Source: Leucobacter chromiisoli
GTDB lineage: Bacteria; Actinomycetota; Actinomycetes; Actinomycetales; Microbacteriaceae
Reading direction: 5' to 3'
Length of the DNA stretch: 64,000 nt
NCBI RefSeq assembly: GCF_016522505.1
Contig: NZ_JAEHOH010000021.1
Span: 31,592-95,591, forward strand
A model generated the notes under the pieces. That model was not told where the DNA came from and ran no database searches. It saw nothing but the letters and a program-made list of their open reading frames with translations. Made by a program: the position numbers and the translations under genes. Positions 51,600 to 60,624 of the stretch are shown piece after piece; position 1 is the stretch's first letter; every line of letters begins with the position of its first letter.

Positions 51600-52700
51600 A
51601 TGACCGACAGTACGAAGAAGGGCGCCGGCGGCGTCGAGCTGGTGCGCGTCTCCAAGACGTTCCCCTCCGGAGCCGTGGGGATCGCGGACGTCAGCCTCTC
51701 CATCGAGCCCGGGGAGTTCGTGACGTTCCTCGGTCCCTCGGGATCCGGCAAGACGACCACGCTGAACGCGATCGCGGGGTTCGTCGCGCCCACCTCGGGC
51801 GCCGTGATCATCGACGGCCGCGACGTGACCCGGCTGGCCCCGAACCGGCGAGACCTCGGGATGGTCTTCCAGAACTACGCGCTCTTCCCGCACATGACTG
51901 TCTCGGAGAACGTCGCATTCGGCTTGCACAAGCGCGGCTTCGACCGGGCGACCGTCCGGTCGAAGGTGGCGGAGGCCCTCGAGATGGTGCGGCTCGGGGA
52001 ATACGGGACGCGTCGCCCGAAGGAGCTCTCGGGCGGGCAGCAGCAGCGTGTGGCGCTGGCGCGCGCGCTCGTCTACCGGCCGCCGATCCTGCTGATGGAC
52101 GAGCCGCTCGGAGCGCTCGACAAGCAGCTCAGGGATCAGATGCAGGTCGAGATCGCGCGACTGCACCGCGATCTCGGCACCACCTTCCTGTTCGTGACGC
52201 ACGATCAGGGGGAGGCGCTCGCCCTCTCGGACCGCATCGCCCTGTTCCACGACGGCGGCGTCGTGCAGGTGGGACCGCCGCAGGACATCTACGAGCGCCC
52301 GCGCTCGCGCTTCGCGGCCGAGTTCCTCGGCGAGTCGACGAGTTTCACCGGAACGCTCGAGGGCGAGGGCGTGCTGGTGTGGCAGGGGCGACGCCTGCAC
52401 GGCTTCAGCGTCGAGCCGATCGGCCCGGGGCACGAGGCGACGATGGTGGTGCGGCCCGAGCACCTGCGCATCGTCCCCCGCGGCGAGCCCTCCTCGACCG
52501 AGGAGAACGCGGTCGGCGGCCGCGTCGCCGAGCTCGCCTACCTCGGGTCGCACCGCCGCATCGGCGTGAGCCTCGAGGACGGGACCCGGGCGGTGCTCGA
52601 GGAGCGCATCGACGAGGCCGCGGGCGTGGGCTATGGCGACGAGGTCGAGCTCCGGTGGCGACCCCGGAACGCCGTGCTGGTGACGGGGGACGCGTCGTGA
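51600..52700 (+). CDS. ABC transporter ATP-binding protein (PotA-like)
   Basis: The 366-aa ATPase energises the importer. It has Walker A GPSGSGKTT (about residue 43), the Q-loop NYALFPHMTV, signature LSGGQQQRVALARAL, Walker B ILLMDEPLGALD, and the H-loop VTHDQGEA. A C-terminal TOBE-type regulatory domain spans about 285-360. It starts 10 bp after the permease stop, with AAAGG before the ATG, and its stop overlaps the next gene by 4 bp (GTGA). Confidence 0.94.
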   Translation: MTDSTKKGAGGVELVRVSKTFPSGAVGIADVSLSIEPGEFVTFLGPSGSGKTTTLNAIAGFVAPTSGAVIIDGRDVTRLAPNRRDLGMVFQNYALFPHMTVSENVAFGLHKRGFDRATVRSKVAEALEMVRLGEYGTRRPKELSGGQQQRVALARALVYRPPILLMDEPLGALDKQLRDQMQVEIARLHRDLGTTFLFVTHDQGEALALSDRIALFHDGGVVQVGPPQDIYERPRSRFAAEFLGESTSFTGTLEGEGVLVWQGRRLHGFSVEPIGPGHEATMVVRPEHLRIVPRGEPSSTEENAVGGRVAELAYLGSHRRIGVSLEDGTRAVLEERIDEAAGVGYGDEVELRWRPRNAVLVTGDAS

Positions 52701-54235
52701 CGCGGCGGCTCTTCTCCGGAGGGGAGATCGTCACGCTCACGGCCGAGTCGGGGGACGCCGTCCTCGTCGAGCACGGCCGGATCCTCGCGGTCGGCGAGCG
52801 CGAGCGCCTGCTCGGCGGACCCGCCGGACCGGCCGGATCCGCCGGTGATGTTGAGGAGATCGACCTGGGCGGCGCCGCGCTGATCCCGGGGTTCGTGGAC
52901 GGGCACGCCCACCTCGAGCTCAGCTGCATCACGCAGGAGCAGCACCTGCAGCTGCACGCGCCCCCCGTCGCCTCCCTCACGGAGATCCTCGACGCCGTCG
53001 CGCGGCGCCGCGCCGAGCAGGGTCGCGGCTGGATCGTGGTGCGGAGCTCCTTCGCGCTCGACCGGCGCGTGGCCGAGGGGCGGCTTCTCGAGCGGGAGGA
53101 GCTCGACCGGGCGAGCCCGGGCGAGCCGGTCGCGGTGCTCGCCGGGCTGCACGTCGCCTCGCTGAACACCGCGGCGATGAGGCTGCTCGGCCTCGACGAC
53201 GAGGCGAGCCACGCCTCGGGCATGACGGTGCACCGCCGGGCGGACGGGAGCCCGAGCGGCGTCTTCACCGAGATCTGGGACCTCCTGCCCACCGCCACCG
53301 TCGAGGAGTCGAGGTCGGCCCTCGAGCGGCACGCCCGGCGCCTCTTCGGCGCGCACGGGATCACGAGCCTCAGTACGATCTCGACGTCCGCCTCGGACGT
53401 GCGGGCGCTGCAGGAGCTCGCCGAGGCGGGGACGCTTCCCTTCCGCGTGCGGTTCCACCCCCATGTCCCGCGCTTCGGGAGCATGGAGGAGGTGCTCTCG
53501 CTCGGCATCGCCTCGGGCTTCGGCGACGACATGCTGAGGTTCGGCGGCGTCAAGATCTTCGTGGACGGCGAGGGCGGCGACGGTCTGGGGCGATCCTTCG
53601 ACGATCTGAAGTGGACGCAGGAGGAACTCGACGACGTGGTCGGGCGGGCCACCGTCGCGGGCGTGCAGCTCTTCATGCACGCCGTCACCGAGACCGGCAT
53701 CCTGGCCGCGATCGCGGCCGTGAGGAGGCAGGACGGCGCCGACCTCGCCCGCCTCCCGGCGCCGCACCGCATCGAGCACTCGGGCGACTACGTCCCCGTC
53801 GAGCGGATCGGGGAGCTCGCGGCCTCGGGCGTCGGCGTGGTGACCACCCCGCACTTCGTGAGCTCGGATGTCGTCGAGCGCGACTTCCAGCCGCTTCGCC
53901 GGCTCGTCGACGCGGGGATCCGGATCATCGGCGCCACCGACACGACCGGGACGGTGCCCGAGGGGGCCTCGCCGCTCGCCAACATCGCCTCCATGGTGAA
54001 CCGCGTCGACGACCTCGGCGGGCCGTCTCCCCACCGGCTGTCGGCGGAGGAGGCGCTGCGCGCCTTCACCGACTGGTCGGCGCGCGGGCAGGGCGAGGGC
54101 GGGGTGAAGGGCGTGCTCCGCCGGGGAGCGCACGCCGACTTCGCGATCCTGTCCGAGAACCCGCTCAGCGCGCCGCCCGAGCGCCTCGCCGGAATCGAGG
54201 TGCTCGGGACGGTCGTGGGCGGCGATCCCGCGTGA
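52697..54235 (+). CDS. YtcJ-type amidohydrolase, ABC operon member 2
   Basis: The 512-aa hydrolase has FVDGHAHLELSCIT after the first strand, VKIFVDGEGGDG with the family Lys, QLFMHAVTETGI, PHRIEHSGDYV and IIGATDTTG. These are the same landmarks as the operon's first amidohydrolase, but the two proteins are clearly diverged and may act on different substrates. The GTG overlaps the ATPase stop by 4 bp. It is the last gene of the operon and converges on the decarboxylase gene with a 9-bp gap and no evident terminator. Confidence 0.87.
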   Translation: MTRRLFSGGEIVTLTAESGDAVLVEHGRILAVGERERLLGGPAGPAGSAGDVEEIDLGGAALIPGFVDGHAHLELSCITQEQHLQLHAPPVASLTEILDAVARRRAEQGRGWIVVRSSFALDRRVAEGRLLEREELDRASPGEPVAVLAGLHVASLNTAAMRLLGLDDEASHASGMTVHRRADGSPSGVFTEIWDLLPTATVEESRSALERHARRLFGAHGITSLSTISTSASDVRALQELAEAGTLPFRVRFHPHVPRFGSMEEVLSLGIASGFGDDMLRFGGVKIFVDGEGGDGLGRSFDDLKWTQEELDDVVGRATVAGVQLFMHAVTETGILAAIAAVRRQDGADLARLPAPHRIEHSGDYVPVERIGELAASGVGVVTTPHFVSSDVVERDFQPLRRLVDAGIRIIGATDTTGTVPEGASPLANIASMVNRVDDLGGPSPHRLSAEEALRAFTDWSARGQGEGGVKGVLRRGAHADFAILSENPLSAPPERLAGIEVLGTVVGGDPA

Positions 54236-54244
54236 GCCGGGGCG

Positions 54245-57052
54245 TCAGCTCCTGAGGATCCGATACCCCCGGCCGGCGTCGTAGCCGTGGATCTCCCGCG
54301 TGTCGAGCACGCTCATGAAATCGAGCACCTCGGCCGTGACCACCTGGCCGGGCACGAGCACCGGGAACCCGGGAGGGTAGGGCGTGACGAAGCCCGCCGA
54401 GACCGGTCGCTCGCCGCGATCGACCCGCTCGCGCAGCTCGGCCGGCAGCACGTGCTCGACGCGGCCGCGTCGCTGGCCGTCGAAGAACGCCGAGCGCAGA
54501 TCGCCGTCCGGAAGGCCGTCGTCCGCATCGTAGCCGCTCGCGAAGGCGCTGAAGTCGGGCAGCGGCGGCATCGGCGCCTCGGCGCGCTCGGGCTGCGCGC
54601 CGTCGCGGGCGAGCTGCTCGTCCTCGAAGCGCTCGGCGAGCTTGACGAGCACCTCGATGAGGTAGGCGATGCCGCTGCGCGACGTGCCGATGTTCGTCAT
54701 GAACAGCACCGTGTTCCGGCTCGTCTTGTTGACCTGGATCCCGTAGCGGTCCATCAGGTGCTCGTGCTTGAAGGTGTCGCCGTCGACGCCCGTGCGGCTG
54801 ATCTCGATGGTGACGCGACTGGGGTCGACGACGAACTCGTCCCGGGCCCAGGCCTCCCACATCGTGGCCAGCCCGTCGCGCAGCGGCATGGGGCGGGTCG
54901 TCTCCCGGTGCGCCGCGGGGATGAGGTCGTGCGCGGTGAGCACCCGGAAGGTGCGCCGCAGCAGCGGATGCCGGGCGATCGCCTGCGCGAGGCTCGTGGC
55001 GAGGTCGAGCTGCCGCTGCACGAGCTCGAAGCCCTCCAGCTCGACCTGCCGCCGCCCGAGGTCGAGCGAGGCGAGGATCTGGTAGTTCGGCGAGGTCGAC
55101 GTGTGCGTCATGTAGGCCTCGTGGAACGGCTCCTCGGCCTCCCGCACCCACTCGCGGTCGTAGACGTGGATCATCGAGCCCTGTCGCAGGGCCGTGAGGG
55201 TCTTGTGGGTCGACTGCGTCGCGTAGACCCGGATCTTGGCGTCGGGCGGGGGCAGCAGCTCCTCTTCGAGCCAGGCCTCGTCGTGCCTCGGATCTCCCGT
55301 CTCGGGGTCGAAGAGCCGCTCGCGCTGCGCCTGGTAGGCGGAGGCGTGCGCCGAGGTGCGCAGCCGCTCCTCCAGGTGCTTCGCCGCCGCCATCGCCGTG
55401 CGCCGCCGCGTCACCGGGTGGAAGGCGGCGAAGGCGAACCACGCCTCGTCCCACAGGAACACGAGGTCGGGCTTGATCGCCAGGCACTCCGCCATCACCC
55501 GCTCGGGGTCGTAGACGATGCCGTCGAAGGTGCAGTTGGTGAGCGTGACCATACGCACCTCGTCGAGCCGGCCGGCGGCGCGGTAGTCGAGCAGCAACTG
55601 CTTGATCCGGCTCAGCGGCACCGCCCCGTAGAAGGCGACGTCGTTGAGGGGGTAGGCCTCGAGGTAGGCGGTTCGGGCGCCCGTGAGCATGAGCGCGTGG
55701 TGGTGCGACTTGTGGCAGTTGCGATCCACGAGCACGACGTCGCCGGGGGACACGAGCGCCTGGTGCACGACCTTGTTCGCGGTCGATGTGCCGTTGGTGA
55801 CGAAGAAGGTGCGCTGCGCGCCGAAGGCCCGCGCCGCCAGCGCCTGCGCCTTCTTGAGCGTGTGCACGGGGGCGAGCAGCGAGTCGAGGCCCCCGGAGGT
55901 GGCGCTGGTCTCGGCGAGCAGCAGGTTCATGCCGTAGAACTCGGCGAGATCCTTGATCCACTTGGATCCCACGACGGATCCGCCCCGGCCGACGGGGAGC
56001 GCGTGGAAGACGCCGACCGGCCGGCGCGCGTGATCCTGGATCGCCGTGAAGAAGGGGGTGTCGTAGAGGTGGGAGACCCGGCGCAGCAGCGAGAGGTGCA
56101 GCTCGAGCTGATCCTCGCGGCGGAACACGCGTCGGAACCTGCGGGTGAGCACGCCGGCGAGATCCTCGATGTGCGCGCCCGCCATGAGGTAGAGGTCGAG
56201 CTCGGGGCGGAGCGCCGCGAGCGTGTCGGCGAGGCGGAGCACCCGCTGCACGGACGCGAGACCGCTGCGCGAGGACGCGGGGTGCGCGCCGGCCTGCGCG
56301 TGGGCGAGCCGGACGGTGTCCTGCAGCTCGCGGCTCAGCGCCTGCCTGGTGCGCTCGCTGAAGCCGGGGCGCACGACGCACGCCAGGATGTTCGGGTTCG
56401 TGAGCACCGCGGCGATCGCGTCGTCGGCGGACGGCACGACCACGAAGTCGTAGATGAAGGCGTCGGCGGGGCCGCGCAGGCGCTGCGCTTCGGCGTGCAT
56501 CGTGTCGCGGTCGCCCGGCGTGGTCTCGTCGACGACGAGAACCTCGAAGCGGGGGCGGGGATCGACGTCGTCCTGCAGCTCGGCCCGCTCGGTCTCGTCG
56601 AGGTGGTCGTCGCGCGGATCCTCGGGCACCGTCGTGCCGCGCAGCCGGTGCACCACCCGGCCGATGCGGTCGAGCGCCGTGGTGTAGTCGCCGGCCTGCA
56701 GCAGCTCGACGATGGCCTTGACGTAGCGCTGACCGAAGCCGGCCCAGTACATCTCGATGGTCTCGAGCGCGCGGAGCGATCGCAGGATCTCGCTGTCGGC
56801 GGCGAGCACCTCGTCGCCGTCGCTGCCGAGCGCGAGCCGCTTCACCGCGAAGCGGAGGTACTCCCACGCGTCGCTGCGCAGCCTCCAGGTGCTGGCCGGC
56901 ATGCCGGGATCGCGTTCGAGGGCGACTCCCGGGGAGCCGAGCGCGCTGACGCGGCCGGATGATCGCGGTCGCGTCGCGTGTGCGGCGCCGCCATCGGGCC
57001 TCGGGGCGAGAGCCTCGTGCGGGGAGAGACGAGGGGAGTCGGTCTTCGTCAT
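54245..57052 (-). CDS. Orn/Lys/Arg-type PLP decarboxylase (large form)
   Basis: The 935-aa protein belongs to the fold-I (prokaryotic ornithine/lysine/arginine) decarboxylases, which make putrescine, cadaverine or agmatine. An N-terminal response-regulator-like wing spans about 105-330. The PLP-binding core has TFFVTNGTSTANKVV, the DEAWFA strand and STHKTLTALRQG with Lys617 as the PLP lysine. The C-terminal domain includes TPYPPGFPVLVPG. It is longer than E. coli SpeC or AdiA (about 710-755 aa) through extra N-terminal sequence. The ATG at 57052 is chosen over one seven codons earlier because GGAAGGA lies 6 nt upstream. The amino-acid substrate cannot be fixed from sequence. Confidence 0.9.
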   Translation of the reverse strand: MTKTDSPRLSPHEALAPRPDGGAAHATRPRSSGRVSALGSPGVALERDPGMPASTWRLRSDAWEYLRFAVKRLALGSDGDEVLAADSEILRSLRALETIEMYWAGFGQRYVKAIVELLQAGDYTTALDRIGRVVHRLRGTTVPEDPRDDHLDETERAELQDDVDPRPRFEVLVVDETTPGDRDTMHAEAQRLRGPADAFIYDFVVVPSADDAIAAVLTNPNILACVVRPGFSERTRQALSRELQDTVRLAHAQAGAHPASSRSGLASVQRVLRLADTLAALRPELDLYLMAGAHIEDLAGVLTRRFRRVFRREDQLELHLSLLRRVSHLYDTPFFTAIQDHARRPVGVFHALPVGRGGSVVGSKWIKDLAEFYGMNLLLAETSATSGGLDSLLAPVHTLKKAQALAARAFGAQRTFFVTNGTSTANKVVHQALVSPGDVVLVDRNCHKSHHHALMLTGARTAYLEAYPLNDVAFYGAVPLSRIKQLLLDYRAAGRLDEVRMVTLTNCTFDGIVYDPERVMAECLAIKPDLVFLWDEAWFAFAAFHPVTRRRTAMAAAKHLEERLRTSAHASAYQAQRERLFDPETGDPRHDEAWLEEELLPPPDAKIRVYATQSTHKTLTALRQGSMIHVYDREWVREAEEPFHEAYMTHTSTSPNYQILASLDLGRRQVELEGFELVQRQLDLATSLAQAIARHPLLRRTFRVLTAHDLIPAAHRETTRPMPLRDGLATMWEAWARDEFVVDPSRVTIEISRTGVDGDTFKHEHLMDRYGIQVNKTSRNTVLFMTNIGTSRSGIAYLIEVLVKLAERFEDEQLARDGAQPERAEAPMPPLPDFSAFASGYDADDGLPDGDLRSAFFDGQRRGRVEHVLPAELRERVDRGERPVSAGFVTPYPPGFPVLVPGQVVTAEVLDFMSVLDTREIHGYDAGRGYRILRS

Positions 57053-57317
57053 CGACGATCCTTCCAGCTTCATTGCCCAGCCTGCATGCCCGCCGCGCGG
57101 CGCCCCGTCTCCGCGGCTCGCGCTTCGTCCGCCTCCCCGCAGCTCGCGCCCGCGCGGGGAACGGTGCCCCCACTCTACTCGCGGGGCATGCCCTGAACGG
57201 CATGTGTCGGGATCCCGCCGCCCGCCGTCCGCTGGTGCGGAGAGCGGGGTCGTGGGGACGGTCAGGCGCCGGCGCCGGAGGAGCGCAGGCTGGTGAGAAG
57301 CTGAGAGTTCGTCCGAC

Positions 57318-57336
57318 GCAGGGAAGGCTAACCTAA
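57318..57336 (+). promoter_or_regulatory. DtxR/IdeR-type iron box
   Basis: GCAGGGAAGGCTAACCTAA matches the 19-bp DtxR consensus (TTAGGTWAGSCTWACCTAA) at 16 positions, with a perfect right half. It overlaps the -10 hexamer TAATAT (57334-57339), which is 6 nt before the ATG, so iron-bound DtxR would block transcription directly. Confidence 0.7.
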
Positions 57337-57345
57337 TATGGAGTC

Positions 57346-57798
57346 ATGACCTTCGGCCCCACTCCGGATCCCTCCACCGTCACCGTCGTCGATCCCGACG
57401 GGATCGACGAGTGCGTCCTCGCCGCCGGCTGCGTGGAGGACCTCCCGGAGATCCGCGACTGGCTGCGGCGCCTGCCCCCCTCCGTCCACGGCCGGGTGTT
57501 CATCGAGGTCTCGCGGGAGGCGGACGTCGAGTCGCTCCCCCTGCCGCCCCACGTCGGGGCGACCTGGCTGTTCGGCGGAACCTCCGGGCGGCCTGCACCG
57601 CGCGGGCGGGCGCTCGCCGCCGCCGTCGACGCGTGGGCCGAGGAGTGGCTGCGGGTCGCCGGAGGCGTCGACCGCTGCTTCCACATCTGGATCGGAGCGA
57701 ACGACAGCGACGAGATGCGCGACTACTGGTCGCGCCTGCAGCGCGAACTCGACGCCCGCTGGCCGAGCCCCGCAGAGGTGCCTTCGCCAGTAGACTGA
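57346..57798 (+). CDS. SIP-domain protein (siderophore-interacting protein C-terminal half)
   Basis: The 150-aa product resembles the C-terminal NAD(P)-binding half of siderophore-interacting proteins (ViuB/SIP family). Features are DECVLAAGCVEDLPEIRDWLRRLP, GRVFIEVSREADVESLPLP, TWLFGG and a CFHIWIGANDSDEMRDYW segment equivalent to the family's WVAGE region. The N-terminal FAD-binding beta-barrel of full-length SIPs is missing, so it may need a partner or act as a binding protein. The iron box over its promoter independently supports a role in iron acquisition. The transcript is probably leaderless. Confidence 0.8.
   Translation: MTFGPTPDPSTVTVVDPDGIDECVLAAGCVEDLPEIRDWLRRLPPSVHGRVFIEVSREADVESLPLPPHVGATWLFGGTSGRPAPRGRALAAAVDAWAEEWLRVAGGVDRCFHIWIGANDSDEMRDYWSRLQRELDARWPSPAEVPSPVD
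57791..57796 (+). promoter_or_regulatory. -10 element (TAGACT) of the quinone dehydrogenase gene
   Basis: TAGACT overlaps the end of the SIP-domain gene and lies 7 nt before the ATG at 57804. Confidence 0.45.
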
Positions 57799-57803
57799 GG
57801 GGC

Positions 57804-59243
57804 ATGTCGAAGGCCTACGAACGCAAGCACCGGATCGCCGTCATCGGTGGCGGGCCGGGAGGATACGAGGCGGCTCTGGCGGGCGCCCAGCTCGGGGCGG
57901 AGGTCACCCTGATCGAGCGGGCGGGGGTCGGCGGTTCCGCCGTGCTCACCGACGTGGTCCCGTCGAAGAGCCTCATCGCGACGGCGGGGGCTGCCCAGGC
58001 GGTCCGCGACTCGAACATGCTGGGCGTGCAGGCCTTCCTCCCGGGCGGCGACGGCAAGCCCGTCCGCCCCGAGATCGCCGTCAATCTCGCCGCCATCAAC
58101 AAGCGCCTGCTGACGATGGCCGGGGCCCAGTCGTTCGACATGCTGACCTCCCTGGAGGGGACCGGGGTGCGGGTGGTCCAGGGCGAGGGCCGCCTCGACG
58201 GGCCGAACGCGGTGCTCGTCTCGACCGCGGCCGGCGAGGGCGGCACCGATTTCGACCGGATCGAGGCCGACACCGTCGTCGTCGCGACCGGGGCCAGCCC
58301 CCGCGAGCTCGACAGCGCCAAGCCCGACGGCGAGCGCATCTTCACCTGGAAGCAGCTGTACGATCTGACGGCCGTGCCCGAGCACCTCATCGTGGTCGGC
58401 TCAGGCGTCACCGGCGCGGAGTTCGCGAACGCCTATCGCACCCTCGGCGCCAAGGTCACCCTCGTCTCGAGCCGCGAGCAGGTGCTCCCGGGCGAGGACC
58501 CCGACGCCGCCGCGGTCATCGAGCGCGAGTTCAAGCGCATCGGCATGAACGTCATGTCGAAGTCGCGCGCCGACTCGGTCGAGCGGACGGAGCACGGCGT
58601 CCTCGTGACCCTCTCCGACGGTCGCACCGTGGAGGGCTCGCACTGCCTCATGGCCGTCGGCTCGACGCCGAACACCGAGGGGCTCGGGCTCGCCGAGGCG
58701 GGGGTCGACCTCACCGAGAGCGGGCACATCCGCGTGAACAAGGTCGCGCGAACGACGATGCCGTCGATCTACGCCGCGGGCGACTGCACCGACTTCTTCC
58801 CGCTCGCCTCGGTCGCCTCCATGCAGGGCCGCACCGCGATCATGCACGCGCTCGGCGACTTCGTGCGGCCGATCGACCTGCGCAACGTGGCCGCGAACGT
58901 CTTCACCTACCCCGAGATCGCGACGGTCGGCTGGAACGAGCACAGCCTCGCCGACAACAAGGACATCGCGAAGGCGATCGCGCACACGATCCCGCTCAAC
59001 TCCAACCCGCGGGCCAAGATGATGGGCTTCACCGACGGCTTCGTGAAGCTCTTCGCGTGGAAGGCCTCCGGCACGGTCGTCGGCGGCGTGATCGTCGCGC
59101 ACCGGGCGAGCGAGCTGATCTTCCCGCTCGCCCTCGCGGTCGAGCATCGCCTCACCGTCGACCAGGTGGCCTCGGCGTTCGCCGTCTACCCCTCGCTCAC
59201 GGGGGCGATCACCGACGCCGCGCGCGCGATGCACACCCGATGA
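57804..59243 (+). CDS. NAD(P)H-quinone dehydrogenase (LpdA/Rv3303c-like flavoprotein)
   Basis: The 479-aa protein is a pyridine-nucleotide-disulphide-oxidoreductase relative with FAD fold IAVIGGGPGGYEAALAGAQLGAEVTLIE (residues about 11-38) and NAD(P) fold LIVVGSGVTGAEFANAYRTLGAKVTLV. It has IYAAGDCTDFFPLASVASMQGR and a dimerisation domain ending HRLTVDQVASAFAVYPSLTGAI. The redox-active CxxxxC of true lipoamide dehydrogenases is replaced by SAVLTDVVPSK, so it cannot be an E3. Mycobacterial LpdA (Rv3303c), which lacks E3 activity and reduces quinones, is the closest family I know. A cupredoxin gene overlaps its end by 4 bp. Confidence 0.88.
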   Translation: MSKAYERKHRIAVIGGGPGGYEAALAGAQLGAEVTLIERAGVGGSAVLTDVVPSKSLIATAGAAQAVRDSNMLGVQAFLPGGDGKPVRPEIAVNLAAINKRLLTMAGAQSFDMLTSLEGTGVRVVQGEGRLDGPNAVLVSTAAGEGGTDFDRIEADTVVVATGASPRELDSAKPDGERIFTWKQLYDLTAVPEHLIVVGSGVTGAEFANAYRTLGAKVTLVSSREQVLPGEDPDAAAVIEREFKRIGMNVMSKSRADSVERTEHGVLVTLSDGRTVEGSHCLMAVGSTPNTEGLGLAEAGVDLTESGHIRVNKVARTTMPSIYAAGDCTDFFPLASVASMQGRTAIMHALGDFVRPIDLRNVAANVFTYPEIATVGWNEHSLADNKDIAKAIAHTIPLNSNPRAKMMGFTDGFVKLFAWKASGTVVGGVIVAHRASELIFPLALAVEHRLTVDQVASAFAVYPSLTGAITDAARAMHTR

Positions 59244-59623
59244 GCGCCGGGGCGGACGCGAGCCGCCGCGCGGTGCTCGGCGGGCTCGCCGGCGCGCTCG
59301 GCCTCGGAGCGCTGACGGCGCTCTCGGGGTGCTCCGCGGGCAAACCGGAGGTCGTCCCCTCCGACGAGGGGGTCGAGCCCGCGGTCACCGTGCGCGTCAT
59401 CGATAACGCCTACGAGCCGGCCGAGGTCGAGATCGCGGCGGGAGCAGCGGTGCGGTGGGTGTTCGAGGGGCCGACCGAGCACGACGTCGTCGCGGAGGAC
59501 GGCGGCTTCGTGAGCGAGCTGCTCACGGAGGGCGAATACGTCCACGTCTTCGACGAGAGCGGCGAGTACGCCTACGACTGCTCCATCCATCCCGAGATGA
59601 CGGGCGTCGTGCGCGTCTCCTGA
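59240..59623 (+). CDS. Cupredoxin-domain lipoprotein (blue copper type)
   Basis: The 127-aa exported protein starts with SRRAVLGGLAG and a lipobox LSGC (Cys31), and the mature part is a plastocyanin-like fold. Copper ligands are visible as His81 (TEHDVV), Cys114 and His117 (YDCSIHPEM) and Met120, the type-1 copper set. It probably carries electrons or binds copper at the outer face of the membrane. The ATG overlaps the stop of the quinone dehydrogenase gene (ATGA), suggesting a shared electron-transfer role, which is inference. It converges on the LLM oxidoreductase gene with a 1-nt gap. Confidence 0.9.
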   Translation: MSAGADASRRAVLGGLAGALGLGALTALSGCSAGKPEVVPSDEGVEPAVTVRVIDNAYEPAEVEIAAGAAVRWVFEGPTEHDVVAEDGGFVSELLTEGEYVHVFDESGEYAYDCSIHPEMTGVVRVS

Positions 59624-59624
59624 G

Positions 59625-60608
59625 CTACGCCAGGGGCGCGGCGATCTCGACCGATGCGAGCTGCTCCGCACGGGTCGGAGCGGCGTGCACCGTGATGAGC
59701 TCGTCCGCGTCGGCGTGCGCCGCGAAGGCCGCGAGCTCCTCGCGCACCCGATCGCGGCCGCCGATGGCGGTGTACTTCAGCATGCCGCGGATCTCGAGCC
59801 CGGCGGGGCTGTCCATGAGCGGAGCGGCCTCGTCGGCGGTGAGCTCCCGCTCGCGGCCCCTCGAGAGGAAGGTCCGCACGCGGTTCAGCTCCGTGCGGGT
59901 GAAGAGGTGCTCGGCCTCGGCGTCGGTCGCCGCCGCCACCACGTTGACGCCCGCGATCACGTAGGGCTCGGGGTGCGCCTCGCTCGGCACGTAGTGGGCC
60001 CGGTAGTGGGAGACCGCCGCCGTGAGCGCCTGCGGCGCGAAGTGCGATGCGAATGCGTAGGGGAGTCCCAGCTGCGCGGCGAGGCTCGCTCCGAAGAGGC
60101 TCGACCCCAGGATCGTGAGGGGCACCTTCGTGCCCCGGCCCGGGTACGCGTTCACCTGCGTGCGCGGAATCTTGTCGCCCAGGTAGCGCTGCAGCTCGAG
60201 CACGTCGTTCGGGAAGCTCTCGGCTGCGGAGTGGGTGCGACGGAGCGCGCGGAACGTCGCCCCGTCGCTGCCCGGCGCCCGCCCCAGGCCGAGATCGATG
60301 CGGCCCGGGTGCAGCTCCGCGAGCGTGCCGAACTGCTCGGCGATGACGAGGGGCGAGTGATTCGGCAGCATGATGCCGCCCGCGCCGAGCCGGATCCTCT
60401 CCGTATGCGCGGCGATGTGCGCGATGAGCACCGCCGTCGCGCTCGAGGCGATCGACGGCATGTTGTGGTGCTCGGCATACCAGACCCGTCGGTACCCGCC
60501 GGCCTCCGCAGCGCGGGCGACGTCCACCGAGTGCCGGAACGCGGCTGCGATATCGCCGCTCTCCTCGATGGTCGCGAGGTCGAGGATCGAGAGAGGAGGA
60601 AGCGTCAT
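59625..60608 (-). CDS. LLM-class flavin-dependent oxidoreductase
   Basis: The 327-aa protein is a luciferase-like (bacterial luciferase alpha/F420 superfamily) TIM barrel. Landmarks are [84 protein letters not shown], then [27 protein letters not shown], matching the MsnO8/YhbW-type FMN monooxygenase-like subgroup. The substrate is unknown. The ATG at 60608 is preferred to an upstream in-frame TTG. It stands alone between the cupredoxin and BrkB-like genes. Confidence 0.9.
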   Translation of the reverse strand: MTLPPLSILDLATIEESGDIAAAFRHSVDVARAAEAGGYRRVWYAEHHNMPSIASSATAVLIAHIAAHTERIRLGAGGIMLPNHSPLVIAEQFGTLAELHPGRIDLGLGRAPGSDGATFRALRRTHSAAESFPNDVLELQRYLGDKIPRTQVNAYPGRGTKVPLTILGSSLFGASLAAQLGLPYAFASHFAPQALTAAVSHYRAHYVPSEAHPEPYVIAGVNVVAAATDAEAEHLFTRTELNRVRTFLSRGRERELTADEAAPLMDSPAGLEIRGMLKYTAIGGRDRVREELAAFAAHADADELITVHAAPTRAEQLASVEIAAPLA

Positions 60609-60624
60609 AGTGAGTGTCAACGCC

